Source of the DNA: DAOVVL01 sp965603095
Lineage (GTDB): Bacteria; Pseudomonadota; Alphaproteobacteria; Rhodospirillales; Magnetovibrionaceae
DNA: 7,070 nucleotides
Assembly (NCBI GenBank): GCA_965603095.1
Contig: CBFDBQ010000074.1
Location: 1-7,070, forward strand
Reading direction: 5' to 3'
Below the pieces are notes generated by a model, which saw only the letters and a list, made by a program, of their open reading frames with translations, searched no databases and was not told the DNA's origin. Position numbers and translations under genes: made by a program. Below, one piece after another: positions 1 through 5,971 of this stretch; positions within the stretch are counted from its first letter, which is position 1, and the number at the start of each line of letters is the position of its first letter.

Positions 1-70
1 ATGCTGGGCGATAGGCCGATTAGATAAATCATAATTTTACGGGGCGCAGAGGCTAAGACTGCAAAACATC

Positions 71-442
71 ATGACAACACCAGTTACCGATAAAGAAAAA
101 ACCCCAGAACCTAAAGATAATCGTCGCGAACATCTGCGTGCCGACGATCCTGCGCTTGTGGTTAAGGTTGATGGAAAAATATACAAGACGGTTAATTGGA
201 GTATGGGTGGATTATTAATAGAGGGATATAGGGGCGAGCTTACAACTGGGGCGCTTGTCACTGTTGCCGCACTTGGGGAAAACGTAAAAAATCTTACGGA
301 TGTTTGTATTCGGGCGCGGGTAATAAGAAGCGATCAGGAAATGGAATATATTGCGATAAACTTTCTTGGCCTAGACCAATCTGCTTTTGGCCTGCTGAGG
401 GCATTTACCGATATAAAATCAAGTGCTCGCCAGCCTTATTAA
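71..442 (+). CDS. Small single-domain PilZ protein (putative cyclic-di-GMP receptor)
   Basis: This 123-residue protein looks like a stand-alone PilZ domain with a charged, disordered N-terminus (about residues 1-17). The two hallmark c-di-GMP contact motifs are visible: RxxxR at R19-R23 (R-E-H-L-R) and (D/N)xSxxG at N42-W-S44-M-G-G47. The spacing and the beta-strand-rich remainder (residues 28-105) fit a PilZ barrel. PilZ proteins with both motifs usually bind cyclic di-GMP and act on motility, exopolysaccharide or secretion machinery; the target here cannot be told. ATG 71 is the only ordinary start after the in-frame stop at 32-34, although the Shine-Dalgarno match is poor (AGAGG lies about 18 bases upstream). 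There is no signal peptide or membrane segment, so it is probably cytoplasmic. It converges on the COG0523 gene with an 8-base gap and has no evident functional link to the zinc genes. Confidence 0.85.
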   Translation: MTTPVTDKEKTPEPKDNRREHLRADDPALVVKVDGKIYKTVNWSMGGLLIEGYRGELTTGALVTVAALGENVKNLTDVCIRARVIRSDQEMEYIAINFLGLDQSAFGLLRAFTDIKSSARQPY

Positions 443-450
443 TTTATATA

Positions 451-1482
451 TCAATCTTTAACAAACTTGTTGAATGTTTCGATTACCGCATCGGACCCAA
501 GATTTTTTGTTATCAGCACCAATTGTGAAATGCGCTTATCATTTGGTCCAATATTTAACCACGAGGGAAGTTCCTGTGGCGGATGAAAAACGTGCTGCAC
601 CCCATGAACGGCGATAGGTTTTTCCTGACCTTCAATATCAAGCACGCCTTTCATGCGTAAAATATTTTCACCCTGTGTGGTCAACAGCATATCCAGCCAA
701 TTGGTAAATGCTTCCCATTTGATGGGCTTGTCATAACTTATGGTAAAGGCATTAATGCCCTTGTTGTGCCCGTGGTCATGATTATGTTGGCGGTGTGATC
801 CCTCTATGGCATCAAAGGAAAGCCATCTTTTGGGATGTGGTTTTATGTTGCTGTCAAATAACCCCGTATCGAACAGGTCGGAAACACGAAGGCCTTCCCC
901 ATCATAAGCAACCTCTGCTGCCCCGGGATTAAGCGATACCAATCTATCGCGTAAATTATTTACCGTTTCAGCATCGGTAATATCTGTTTTGGTAATTATT
1001 ATTCTGTCGGCAACAGCAACTTGTTTTACTGCTTCGTCAAATCTGTCCAATGTTTCCCAGCCTAACAACCCATCAACAGTTACTATTATACCGTCAAGGC
1101 GGTAACGCCCAGATGCAATTGGGTCTGTTATTAATGTGTGAATTACAGGGGCGGGGTCGGCAAGGCCGGTTGTTTCAATTATGACGCGACGAAAGGGGGG
1201 TATGTCTCCATCAGAACGCAGTACCAACAAATCGCGCATGGCTTTGCTAAGATCGCCCCTGACAGAACAGCAAATACATCCGCCTTCTAACAGGACAATG
1301 TCTTCATCAATTTTTTCAACTAACAGGTGATCAATAGAAACATCACCGTATTCATTAATAAGTACGGCGGTTTCTTCCATATGGGGGCTGGAAAGGATTT
1401 TATTTAAAAGCGTTGTTTTCCCACTGCCAAGAAAACCCGTTAGCAGGCTAACCGGAACGGCGGCGGGGAGGTCATTTTCCAT
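451..1482 (-). CDS. COG0523/CobW-type G3E GTPase, putative zinc metallochaperone
   Basis: This 343-residue P-loop GTPase belongs to the COG0523 branch of the G3E family. Visible motifs are Walker A GFLGSGKTT (residues 16-24), the family metal site CICC (C69, C71, C72), ETTGLADP (103-110) and the guanine-specificity motif TKTD (164-167, in place of NKxD). A His-rich linker follows (H230, H233, H235, H237, H239), then a C-terminal CobW_C domain (about 243-342). COG0523 proteins bind Zn or another metal at CxCC and use GTP hydrolysis to deliver it to client enzymes. Members in Zur regulons serve zinc scarcity (ZigA, YeiR and ZNG1 types). The start ATG overlaps the end of hisI by 11 bases, which implies translational coupling and co-transcription with znuA-hisI. 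That context argues for zinc rather than cobalamin synthesis (CobW proper) or nitrile hydratase activation. The client is unproven. Confidence 0.93.
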   Translation of the reverse strand: MENDLPAAVPVSLLTGFLGSGKTTLLNKILSSPHMEETAVLINEYGDVSIDHLLVEKIDEDIVLLEGGCICCSVRGDLSKAMRDLLVLRSDGDIPPFRRVIIETTGLADPAPVIHTLITDPIASGRYRLDGIIVTVDGLLGWETLDRFDEAVKQVAVADRIIITKTDITDAETVNNLRDRLVSLNPGAAEVAYDGEGLRVSDLFDTGLFDSNIKPHPKRWLSFDAIEGSHRQHNHDHGHNKGINAFTISYDKPIKWEAFTNWLDMLLTTQGENILRMKGVLDIEGQEKPIAVHGVQHVFHPPQELPSWLNIGPNDKRISQLVLITKNLGSDAVIETFNKFVKD

Positions 1483-1894
1483 AAAGTGTTTCTGGGTCTA
1501 TTTCGACCTTAGCTATTGTAGTTATTTTTCCATCACGCACTGCATTGAAAAAACAATTACGCCGCCCGGTGTGACACGCTACGCCAGTTTGGTTGACCAC
1601 AAGTAAAATTGTATCGCCATCGCAATCCCATCTAAAATCAATCAAGGCTTGGGTCTGACCTGAACTTTCACCCTTGCGCCATAACTCGCCCCTAGAACGT
1701 GAGAAATAGCAAACCTGACCCGATGAAAGTGTTTCGCGAATTGCATCGGCGTTCATCCATGCCATCATCAATATTTCATCGCTACCGTCTTGTTGGGTGA
1801 TGACCGCAACTAAACCTTGGTCATTGAAATTGACGGCATTAATAACCGCATCAATGACATCTGTGGGAACGGGGATATCTGTTTGCTCGCTCAT
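1472..1894 (-). CDS. hisI: Phosphoribosyl-AMP cyclohydrolase (HisI), zinc-locus copy
   Basis: HisI hydrolyses the adenine ring of phosphoribosyl-AMP, the third step of histidine synthesis, in the cytoplasm. It needs Zn for catalysis and Mg for binding. The 140-residue product carries the whole family core: SRGELWRKGESSGQTQ (residues 66-81), the metal motif D90-C91-D92-G-D94 and C107-H-T-G-R-R-N-C114. The conserved Zn cysteines (C91, C107, C114) and Mg aspartates (D90, D92, D94) are all present. There is no HisE domain, as usual in alphaproteobacteria. I chose the ATG at 1894 (13 bases after the znuA stop, with GGAA upstream). An in-frame ATG at 1930 would add 12 unconserved residues and overlap znuA. 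Lying between znuA and a COG0523 chaperone, it resembles the hisI paralogs reported in Zur regulons. Whether the genome has a second hisI cannot be seen here. Confidence 0.93.
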   Translation of the reverse strand: MSEQTDIPVPTDVIDAVINAVNFNDQGLVAVITQQDGSDEILMMAWMNADAIRETLSSGQVCYFSRSRGELWRKGESSGQTQALIDFRWDCDGDTILLVVNQTGVACHTGRRNCFFNAVRDGKITTIAKVEIDPETLYGK

Positions 1895-1907
1895 GTTAGA
1901 TTTCCAT

Positions 1908-2825
1908 TTACTTTGCTGTTTTTGCATCATTGCCCGAATTTAGCGTGGGGTTAAGACATTTAAGCAAAGCACGGGCATTTTTTTGCATTATTCTTACGTA
2001 AAGGGTGGGGCTTTCATCTAAATCTACCCCCATTGCGTCAAGTTCACCAAGGCGAACACCCATATCCAGTGAAATTGATTTAGCCATTTGAGATGTCATT
2101 TGCGGTTCGGTAAATATGCATTTTATCTGCTCGTTTTTTATTAGTTTTTTAAGCTCAACAATGTGTCGGGCTCCAGCATCACTGCCTTGAATATTTACAA
2201 TATTGCCCCGCTGGTTAAGGCCAAATTCGCGGACAAGATATGAAAACCCATCGTGCTGGGTAACGAACGGAACGTCTTTTATGGTTTTTATAAATTTTAC
2301 CATTTGCCGCCTTAACGATTTAATCCGGTTTTTTGCAACATGAGCATTTTTTTCATAAACACCCTTATTGTCGGGGTCGGCATTTATAAGTATTTTTGCT
2401 ATTGCATCGACAATTGCCACTGCATTAATTGTTGCAAGCCATATGTGTGGATCAAGCGTATTGCTGTTATCGTATGGAATAAGAACCATCGATTGCTCGT
2501 TCATCAACGTTACAACATTAGCATCGCCCGCAAGGGTCGCGATTGATTTGCTTAGCGATTTTTCCATTTCTGGGCCAACCCAAAAAATTATGTCTGATTT
2601 TTCAATCATTCTTGCATCGGATGCCTTTAGTTGGAAATCGTGCGCCGATGTGGTTGCCGGCATTAATAATTTCGGGGTAATAATTCCATCGCCGACTGCC
2701 AATACAAGCGCATATATGGGGCGGATGGAGGCAACAACCTTAAGATCCTTTGCTGTGGCATAGGCAGACTGAGCCATCACAATAATTAAGGCGGAAATTG
2801 CTATTATAATCTTGAGGGGGGGCAT
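1908..2825 (-). CDS. znuA: Zinc ABC transporter substrate-binding protein ZnuA
   Basis: This is the periplasmic cluster A-I binding protein that captures Zn(II) for ZnuB/ZnuC. Numbered from the ATG at 2825 (305 residues), it has a signal peptide ending near residue 23 (hydrophobic IIIAISALIIVMA, then an A-Y-A cleavage site). Likely metal ligands are H62 (AHDFQL), H127 (DPHIWL), H191 (TQHDGFSYL) and D263 (GELDAMG). C236 (KCIFTEPQ) and C290 (LKCLNP) match the disulfide pair of enterobacterial ZnuA. The long His/Asp-rich loop typical of many ZnuA proteins is missing: the segment before DPHIW is short and has no histidine. A GTG at 2834 in the same frame would add MKI. I prefer the ATG because AAGTGA lies a few bases upstream of it. 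It heads the leftward operon and is divergent from znuC, with a Zur-like box in between. A manganese-specific homolog is less likely given the neighbours. Confidence 0.94.
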   Translation of the reverse strand: MPPLKIIIAISALIIVMAQSAYATAKDLKVVASIRPIYALVLAVGDGIITPKLLMPATTSAHDFQLKASDARMIEKSDIIFWVGPEMEKSLSKSIATLAGDANVVTLMNEQSMVLIPYDNSNTLDPHIWLATINAVAIVDAIAKILINADPDNKGVYEKNAHVAKNRIKSLRRQMVKFIKTIKDVPFVTQHDGFSYLVREFGLNQRGNIVNIQGSDAGARHIVELKKLIKNEQIKCIFTEPQMTSQMAKSISLDMGVRLGELDAMGVDLDESPTLYVRIMQKNARALLKCLNPTLNSGNDAKTAK

Positions 2826-2863
2826 GATTTTCACTTTGGCGTAGTTTCTTTGTTAATTCATAA

Positions 2864-2881
2864 AATATGTTATAACACAAC
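2864..2881. promoter_or_regulatory. Candidate Zur box in the divergent znuA/znuC promoter region
   Basis: AATATGTTATAACACAAC contains the perfect 10-bp palindrome TGTTATAACA (2868-2877). It agrees at 15 of 18 positions with the alphaproteobacterial Zur consensus that I recall from comparative genomics, GATATGTTATAACATATC. It sits 38 bases from the znuA ATG and 31 bases from the znuC ATG, where a repressor could block both promoters. A TATAAC match (2871-2876) within it, with TTGTTA (2850-2855) upstream, could be the rightward promoter, but the 15-base spacer is short. Zn-loaded Zur would shut off both arms. The zur gene is not in this window. Confidence 0.8.
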
Positions 2882-2912
2882 CCGAACAAAGCAAAAAGGG
2901 CCGCCCTTATAA

Positions 2913-3701
2913 ATGCACAGCAATGATCCAAGCAAAACTCTTTTGGTATCAGCCGAAAATGTAAGCGTTGAAATGAACGGCAATAAAATACTGCTGGGTG
3001 CATCGCTAAGCGTAAGCGAAGGCGAGGTGGTAACAATTGTCGGCCCTAATGGCGCTGGAAAAACAACACTGGTTCGGGCTATTCTAGGTCTTGTTAACCC
3101 GACCGAAGGCCATATTTATCGCCGCCCCGGATTAAACATTGGCTACATGCCGCAAAAGCTTCACATTGATCCAACAATGCCAATGACGGTTAATCGTTTT
3201 TTGGCATTAGGTGTTTCGGCAAAGCTTGTAGGGCAGGGCCGCAGAAAAAATGCGCTGGACGAAGTTAACATTGGGTATATTTCAAATTCCCAGATGCATA
3301 ATATTTCTGGCGGTGAAGTTCAGCGAGTAATGTTGGCGCGGGCTTTATTGCGTGACCCTGATATTTTAGTCCTAGATGAACCGGTACAGGGTGTGGACAT
3401 TACCGGCCAGGCAGATCTTTATCGTCTCATAAGAAACATTCGTAAAAATCGTGGGGTTGGGGTGCTGATGGTTTCCCATGACTTGCACGTTGTTATGGCT
3501 GAAACAGATCGCGTTATTTGCCTTAACCGTCATGTCTGTTGTGAGGGCCACCCCGAAATGGTTAGCAAGCACCCAGAATTTGTGCAGATGTTTGGCGATC
3601 AGGTTGCAAGCTCCATTGCTGTTTACCCGCACCATCACGATCACCATCATGACATGCATGGTGATTGGCATGGCGACATCAAGGACGGTGAGAATGGATG
3701 A
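2913..3701 (+). CDS. znuC: Zinc ABC transporter ATP-binding protein ZnuC
   Basis: This is the cytoplasmic ATPase that powers Zn import through ZnuB. The 262-residue product has all ABC motifs in order: Walker A GPNGAGKTT (residues 44-52), Q-loop Q81 (YMPQK), signature ISGGE (131-135), Walker B ILVLDEP (151-157) and H-loop H189 (MVSHD). After the ABC domain the C-terminus carries a His-rich tail (residues 240-253, with nine histidines mixed with Asp), a plausible cytoplasmic Zn-binding or Zn-sensing segment. Zinc-type ZnuC proteins often have such tails, which favours zinc over manganese. ATG 2913 is the first start after the Zur-like box. Its ribosome site is weak (AAAAAGGG at 2893-2900). The end overlaps the znuB start by 8 bases, so the two are coupled. 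Confidence 0.95.
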   Translation: MHSNDPSKTLLVSAENVSVEMNGNKILLGASLSVSEGEVVTIVGPNGAGKTTLVRAILGLVNPTEGHIYRRPGLNIGYMPQKLHIDPTMPMTVNRFLALGVSAKLVGQGRRKNALDEVNIGYISNSQMHNISGGEVQRVMLARALLRDPDILVLDEPVQGVDITGQADLYRLIRNIRKNRGVGVLMVSHDLHVVMAETDRVICLNRHVCCEGHPEMVSKHPEFVQMFGDQVASSIAVYPHHHDHHHDMHGDWHGDIKDGENG

Positions 3702-4473
3702 TTTTATTGTTCGTGCCGTAATGGCGGGTATGGGAGTTGCGTTGGCCGCGGCCCCATTGGGTGCATTTGTTGTATGGCGTCGGATGGCATATTTTGGCGG
3801 GGCAATTTCGCACACCGCACTGCTTGGGGTGGCGCTTGGTTTTTTGCTGGGCATTAATCCCATAATTGGTGTTGCTTTGGTTAGCGTTGTTGCTGGGTTG
3901 ATGCTTTTGGGATATCGCGGGCGCTATCTTGGCAACGATACATTGTTGGGCATTATTGCCCATGGTGCGCTTGCACTGGGACTGATAGTTGCATCCACCG
4001 TCGAGGGCGTGCGAGTTGATTTAATGGCGTTTTTATTCGGTGATATTTTATCGGTAAGCGCGGGCGATGTTTATTTTATATGGGCCGGATGTGTGTTGGT
4101 TCTTGTTGCGCTTGGTTTTTTATATAAATCACTTTTGGCGGTAACGGTTCATAGTGAATTAGCCGCGGTTGAAGGGGTAAATGTACGCCTAACCGAAACC
4201 GCGTTTGTTTTGTTGCTGGCCATTGTTGTGGCGCTATCTATAAAGGTAGTGGGGGTGCTGTTAATTGCCTCAATGCTGATAATACCTGCGGCCGCTGCGC
4301 GTTCTTTTTCATCTACTCCGGAACGGATGATTATACTGGCCGCCATTTTGGGTGCTGTATCGGTGGCCATTGGCATAGGCGCTTCGCTGGAATTTGATTG
4401 GCCAGCCGGCCCGGCAATCGTTGCGGGCGCAACCATACTTTATATAGTAAGTGCTTTTAAGAAATCTGTCTGA
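3694..4473 (+). CDS. znuB: Zinc ABC transporter permease ZnuB
   Basis: This inner-membrane permease of the ABC-3 family forms the Zn channel with ZnuC. The 259-residue product is almost wholly hydrophobic, with about seven or eight membrane segments (roughly 5-27, 40-52, 55-74, 84-103, 125-145, 168-200, 212-231 and 238-254). Family signatures are PLGAFVVWRRMAYFGGAISH (21-40), GDILS (116-120) and the coupling-region stretch SIKVVGVLLIASMLIIPAAA (182-201). I chose ATG 3694 because AAGGA (3681-3685) lies 8 bases upstream, it overlaps the znuC stop by 8 bases as is common for coupled transporter genes, and the family N-terminus begins here. The open frame continues upstream to 3478, but that part only shadows znuC. 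No zur gene follows; the next gene, metC, faces it with 4 bases between the stops. Confidence 0.95.
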   Translation: MDDFIVRAVMAGMGVALAAAPLGAFVVWRRMAYFGGAISHTALLGVALGFLLGINPIIGVALVSVVAGLMLLGYRGRYLGNDTLLGIIAHGALALGLIVASTVEGVRVDLMAFLFGDILSVSAGDVYFIWAGCVLVLVALGFLYKSLLAVTVHSELAAVEGVNVRLTETAFVLLLAIVVALSIKVVGVLLIASMLIIPAAAARSFSSTPERMIILAAILGAVSVAIGIGASLEFDWPAGPAIVAGATILYIVSAFKKSV

Positions 4474-4477
4474 TTAT

Positions 4478-5659
4478 TTAACCAAGCAGCGCTAAGCCCT
4501 GTTCAAGGTCACGTATCAGGTCATCCGGATCTTCCAACCCGGAATGAATGCGCATATATGGCCCGGAATGCGGGAACTTATATGTTTTGCGTGTGTCAGC
4601 TGGATTATCATGCACCACAAGGCTTTCGTAGCCACCCCAACTATAGCCAATGGGAAATAGCTTTAGTCCCTCCATCATTCGGTTGCGATCAGCATCTGAA
4701 TATTTTTCTTTTAACACCACGCCAAACAATCCGGTTGCGCCGGTGAAATCGCGTTTCCATATTTCATGGCCGGGGCAATTTTCAAATGCCGGATGGATAA
4801 CCGCTTCGACCTCCGGGCGGGCGGCCAACCATTTTGCCAATATCAATCCGGTTTCATTGTGCTGTTTTAGACGTACTGCCAATGTTCGCAAACCCCGCAA
4901 AGCCAAATAGCAATCATCTGGCTGGGGTGAATGCCCAAACGAAGACGCACTAAGCTTTATTTTGTCATAAAGGTCGCGATCACGCATGGTGATGGAACCC
5001 ATCATTAAATCAGAATGCCCGCTTATATATTTTGTTACCGCCTGCACGGATACATCAACACCAAAATCAAACGGTTTGTAATAATATCCGGCACTCCAAG
5101 TGTTATCCATCACCACCAATGCACCACCATCGTGTGCCGCTTTGGCAATGGCAGGAATGTCTTGAACCTCAAACGTTATGGAGCCGGGGGCCTCGGTAAA
5201 TACTACGCTGGTTTCCGGGCGCATAAGGTCTTTAATGTTTCCACCAATCATTGGGTCGTAATAGGTAACATCAACCCCAAATTTTTTAAGGAAATTGTTG
5301 CAAAACTTTATGGTGGGAAAATACGCGCTTTCGGTTATCAGCAAGTGATCGCCACTTTTAAGTAAGCCCGCAAGAGTTACGGCAATTGATCCTAGGCCAG
5401 ATCCAACTATGACTGCGTGGTTAGCGTCTTCTAATTTTTTTAATCCATCTTCAAGCGCAAACGATGTTGGCGTGCCGTATAACCCATAAAAAGTTGTATC
5501 GAATTTGTTAAGCGCGGACGCCTCTAGTTCAGCCACAGTTGGAAACGTCACAGTTGATGCGTGATAGACGGGTGGGTTGATGATACCAAAATTATCAGCG
5601 GGCTTGCGTCCGGCAAGACTTAGTTGGGTGTCTAGTTTATTTTTTTTATCATCGCTCAT
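4478..5659 (-). CDS. metC: Cystathionine beta-lyase (MetC), PLP-dependent
   Basis: MetC cleaves cystathionine to homocysteine, pyruvate and ammonia in methionine synthesis. The 393-residue product has normal length for the Cys/Met-metabolism PLP family. Recognisable residues are the PLP-stacking Y113 (ESAYFPT), D185 (VVMDNTW), Schiff-base K210 (AVTKYISGHSD), the MetC-like segment YSWGGYES (339-346) and carboxylate-binding R370 (YMRIHSGLED). WGGYES and GLEDxDDLI favour cystathionine beta-lyase over gamma-synthase or gamma-lyase. One oddity: the phosphate-binding Y-x-R motif reads Y58-G-L60, so the Arg is replaced. The ATG at 5659 is preceded by AAGGA with a 9-base spacer. It is transcribed divergently from aapJ and convergently with znuB. 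No recognised riboswitch was seen in its leader. Related trans-sulfuration or desulfhydrase activity is possible. Confidence 0.9.
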   Translation of the reverse strand: MSDDKKNKLDTQLSLAGRKPADNFGIINPPVYHASTVTFPTVAELEASALNKFDTTFYGLYGTPTSFALEDGLKKLEDANHAVIVGSGLGSIAVTLAGLLKSGDHLLITESAYFPTIKFCNNFLKKFGVDVTYYDPMIGGNIKDLMRPETSVVFTEAPGSITFEVQDIPAIAKAAHDGGALVVMDNTWSAGYYYKPFDFGVDVSVQAVTKYISGHSDLMMGSITMRDRDLYDKIKLSASSFGHSPQPDDCYLALRGLRTLAVRLKQHNETGLILAKWLAARPEVEAVIHPAFENCPGHEIWKRDFTGATGLFGVVLKEKYSDADRNRMMEGLKLFPIGYSWGGYESLVVHDNPADTRKTYKFPHSGPYMRIHSGLEDPDDLIRDLEQGLALLG

Positions 5660-5713
5660 ATTACGTTTTCCTTAAGTAGCAATGTCACGTTAACATCATG
5701 CGGATTTTGTATT

Positions 5714-5732
5714 TAGAGATAATCAATCTCTA
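5714..5732. promoter_or_regulatory. Inverted repeat, candidate activator or operator site
   Basis: TAGAGAT-AATCA-ATCTCTA is a perfect 7-bp inverted repeat with a 5-base centre. It lacks a flanking T-run, so it is not a usual intrinsic terminator. It lies 55 bases upstream of the metC start and about 130 bases upstream of the start point predicted from the -24/-12 element. That is a typical distance for a sigma-54 enhancer-binding activator. It does not match the NtrC consensus that I know. It could equally be an operator, or a hairpin in the metC leader. Confidence 0.45.
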
Positions 5733-5785
5733 GGTGTAATCGGCAAATAACCTAATACTATAAGACTACATATTGACCTCGAAAG

Positions 5786-5798
5786 TATCAATTTTTCA
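5786..5798 (+). promoter_or_regulatory. IHF-like site between inverted repeat and -24/-12 element
   Basis: TATCAATTTTTCA matches 12 of 13 positions of the IHF consensus WATCAANNNNTTR and runs into AT-rich DNA. Its place, centred about 60 bases before the predicted aapJ start point, is where IHF commonly bends DNA at sigma-54 promoters. The consensus is short and degenerate, and a second partial match overlaps the inverted repeat (5721-5733), so chance is possible. Confidence 0.35.
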
Positions 5799-5825
5799 TG
5801 TAAAATTAGATAGTTATATATTGTA

Positions 5826-5843
5826 TTGGCTACAATTTTGCTT
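5826..5843 (+). promoter_or_regulatory. Candidate sigma-54 (-24/-12) promoter of aapJ
   Basis: TTGGCTACAATTTTGCTT has the invariant GG (5828-5829) and GC (5840-5841) separated by exactly 10 bases. It also has flanking TTGGC and TTGCT, as in the consensus YTGGCACGNNNNTTGCW; the ACG of the -24 block is TAC here. The predicted start is near 5853, giving an mRNA leader of about 119 bases. Sigma-54/NtrC control would suit an amino acid uptake operon, and aap in Rhizobium is reported to respond to the Ntr system. Confidence 0.5.
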
Positions 5844-5907
5844 GAGGGTTGCCACCACTCATGTTACGCCTGTTGGTCATAAGGTGCCACTGGGGAGGGG
5901 CGCTGAA

Positions 5908-5913
5908 TATAAT
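5908..5913 (+). promoter_or_regulatory. Possible sigma-70 -10 box of aapJ
   Basis: This is a perfect TATAAT, 58 bases before the GTG start, but no good -35 hexamer stands 16-18 bases upstream (TGCCAC at 17). GGGGAGG (5892-5898) and CCTCTCC (5915-5921) flank it and can pair with one G-T wobble. It may be a second, basal promoter, or just part of an AT-rich leader hairpin loop. Confidence 0.35.
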
Positions 5914-5959
5914 TCCTCTCCACAACTATAATTAATCAAACTAATAATAATAAATATTT

Positions 5960-5966
5960 GGGAGGA
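5960..5966 (+). promoter_or_regulatory. Strong ribosome binding site deciding the aapJ GTG start
   Basis: GGGAGGA is a near-perfect Shine-Dalgarno sequence, 5 bases before GTG 5972. It supports the non-ATG start, which directly opens a typical signal peptide (MKKTITLLG). It is the strongest ribosome site I see in the window. Confidence 0.85.
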
Positions 5967-5971
5967 TTACC

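Larger units (their letters stand above)
5660..5971. other. Divergent metC/aapJ intergenic region with candidate regulatory sites
   Basis: This 312-base AT-rich spacer holds no credible gene. From left to right it contains the metC ribosome site (complement of about 5669-5673), a 7-bp inverted repeat (5714-5732), an IHF-like site (5786-5798), a -24/-12 promoter match (5826-5843), a TATAAT box (5908-5913), a TAA-rich tract (about 5941-5953) and the aapJ ribosome site (5960-5966). I saw no clear sigma-70 promoter for metC; TTGATA on the minus strand (5786-5791) with a poor -10 is the best I found. The amount of ordered sequence suggests that aapJ is the more tightly controlled of the two genes. 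Confidence 0.7.

Noticed and set aside
1..27. Possible C-terminal tail of an upstream + strand gene (frame 1, ending MLGDRPIR then TAA at 25-27)
   Set aside because: Eight residues are too few to identify a protein, and frame 2 is also open to 32-34, so the reading frame cannot be chosen.
2740..3036. Minus-strand reading frame of 98 codons across the znuA/znuC spacer
   Set aside because: It overlaps both genes and the Zur-like operator, shows no family resemblance and has Cys/Phe-rich shadow composition.
3630..3674. His-codon run in znuC as a tandem DNA repeat
   Set aside because: The CAT/CAC repeats are simply the coding of the His-rich tail, with no fixed unit or flanking direct repeats.
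3478..3693. Upstream extension of the znuB frame by 72 residues
   Set aside because: It lies inside znuC in another frame and is not permease-like. ATG 3694 has a ribosome site and the expected family N-terminus.
5660..5760. SAM-II-like riboswitch in the metC leader (minus strand)
   Set aside because: There is a hairpin and a loosely similar CGTGA...GCTA stretch before the ribosome site. However, the conserved GATTTAAC portion and pseudoknot pairing are missing and the hairpin loop is only 5 bases. A covariance-model search with the Rfam SAM-II and SAM-V families would decide.
5892..5921. GGGGAGG/CCTCTCC pairing around the TATAAT box as an attenuator or RNA thermometer
   Set aside because: It is a 7-bp stem with a 16-base loop and one wobble, with no T-run, and it pairs only poorly with the aapJ ribosome site. 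Too weak to claim a function.
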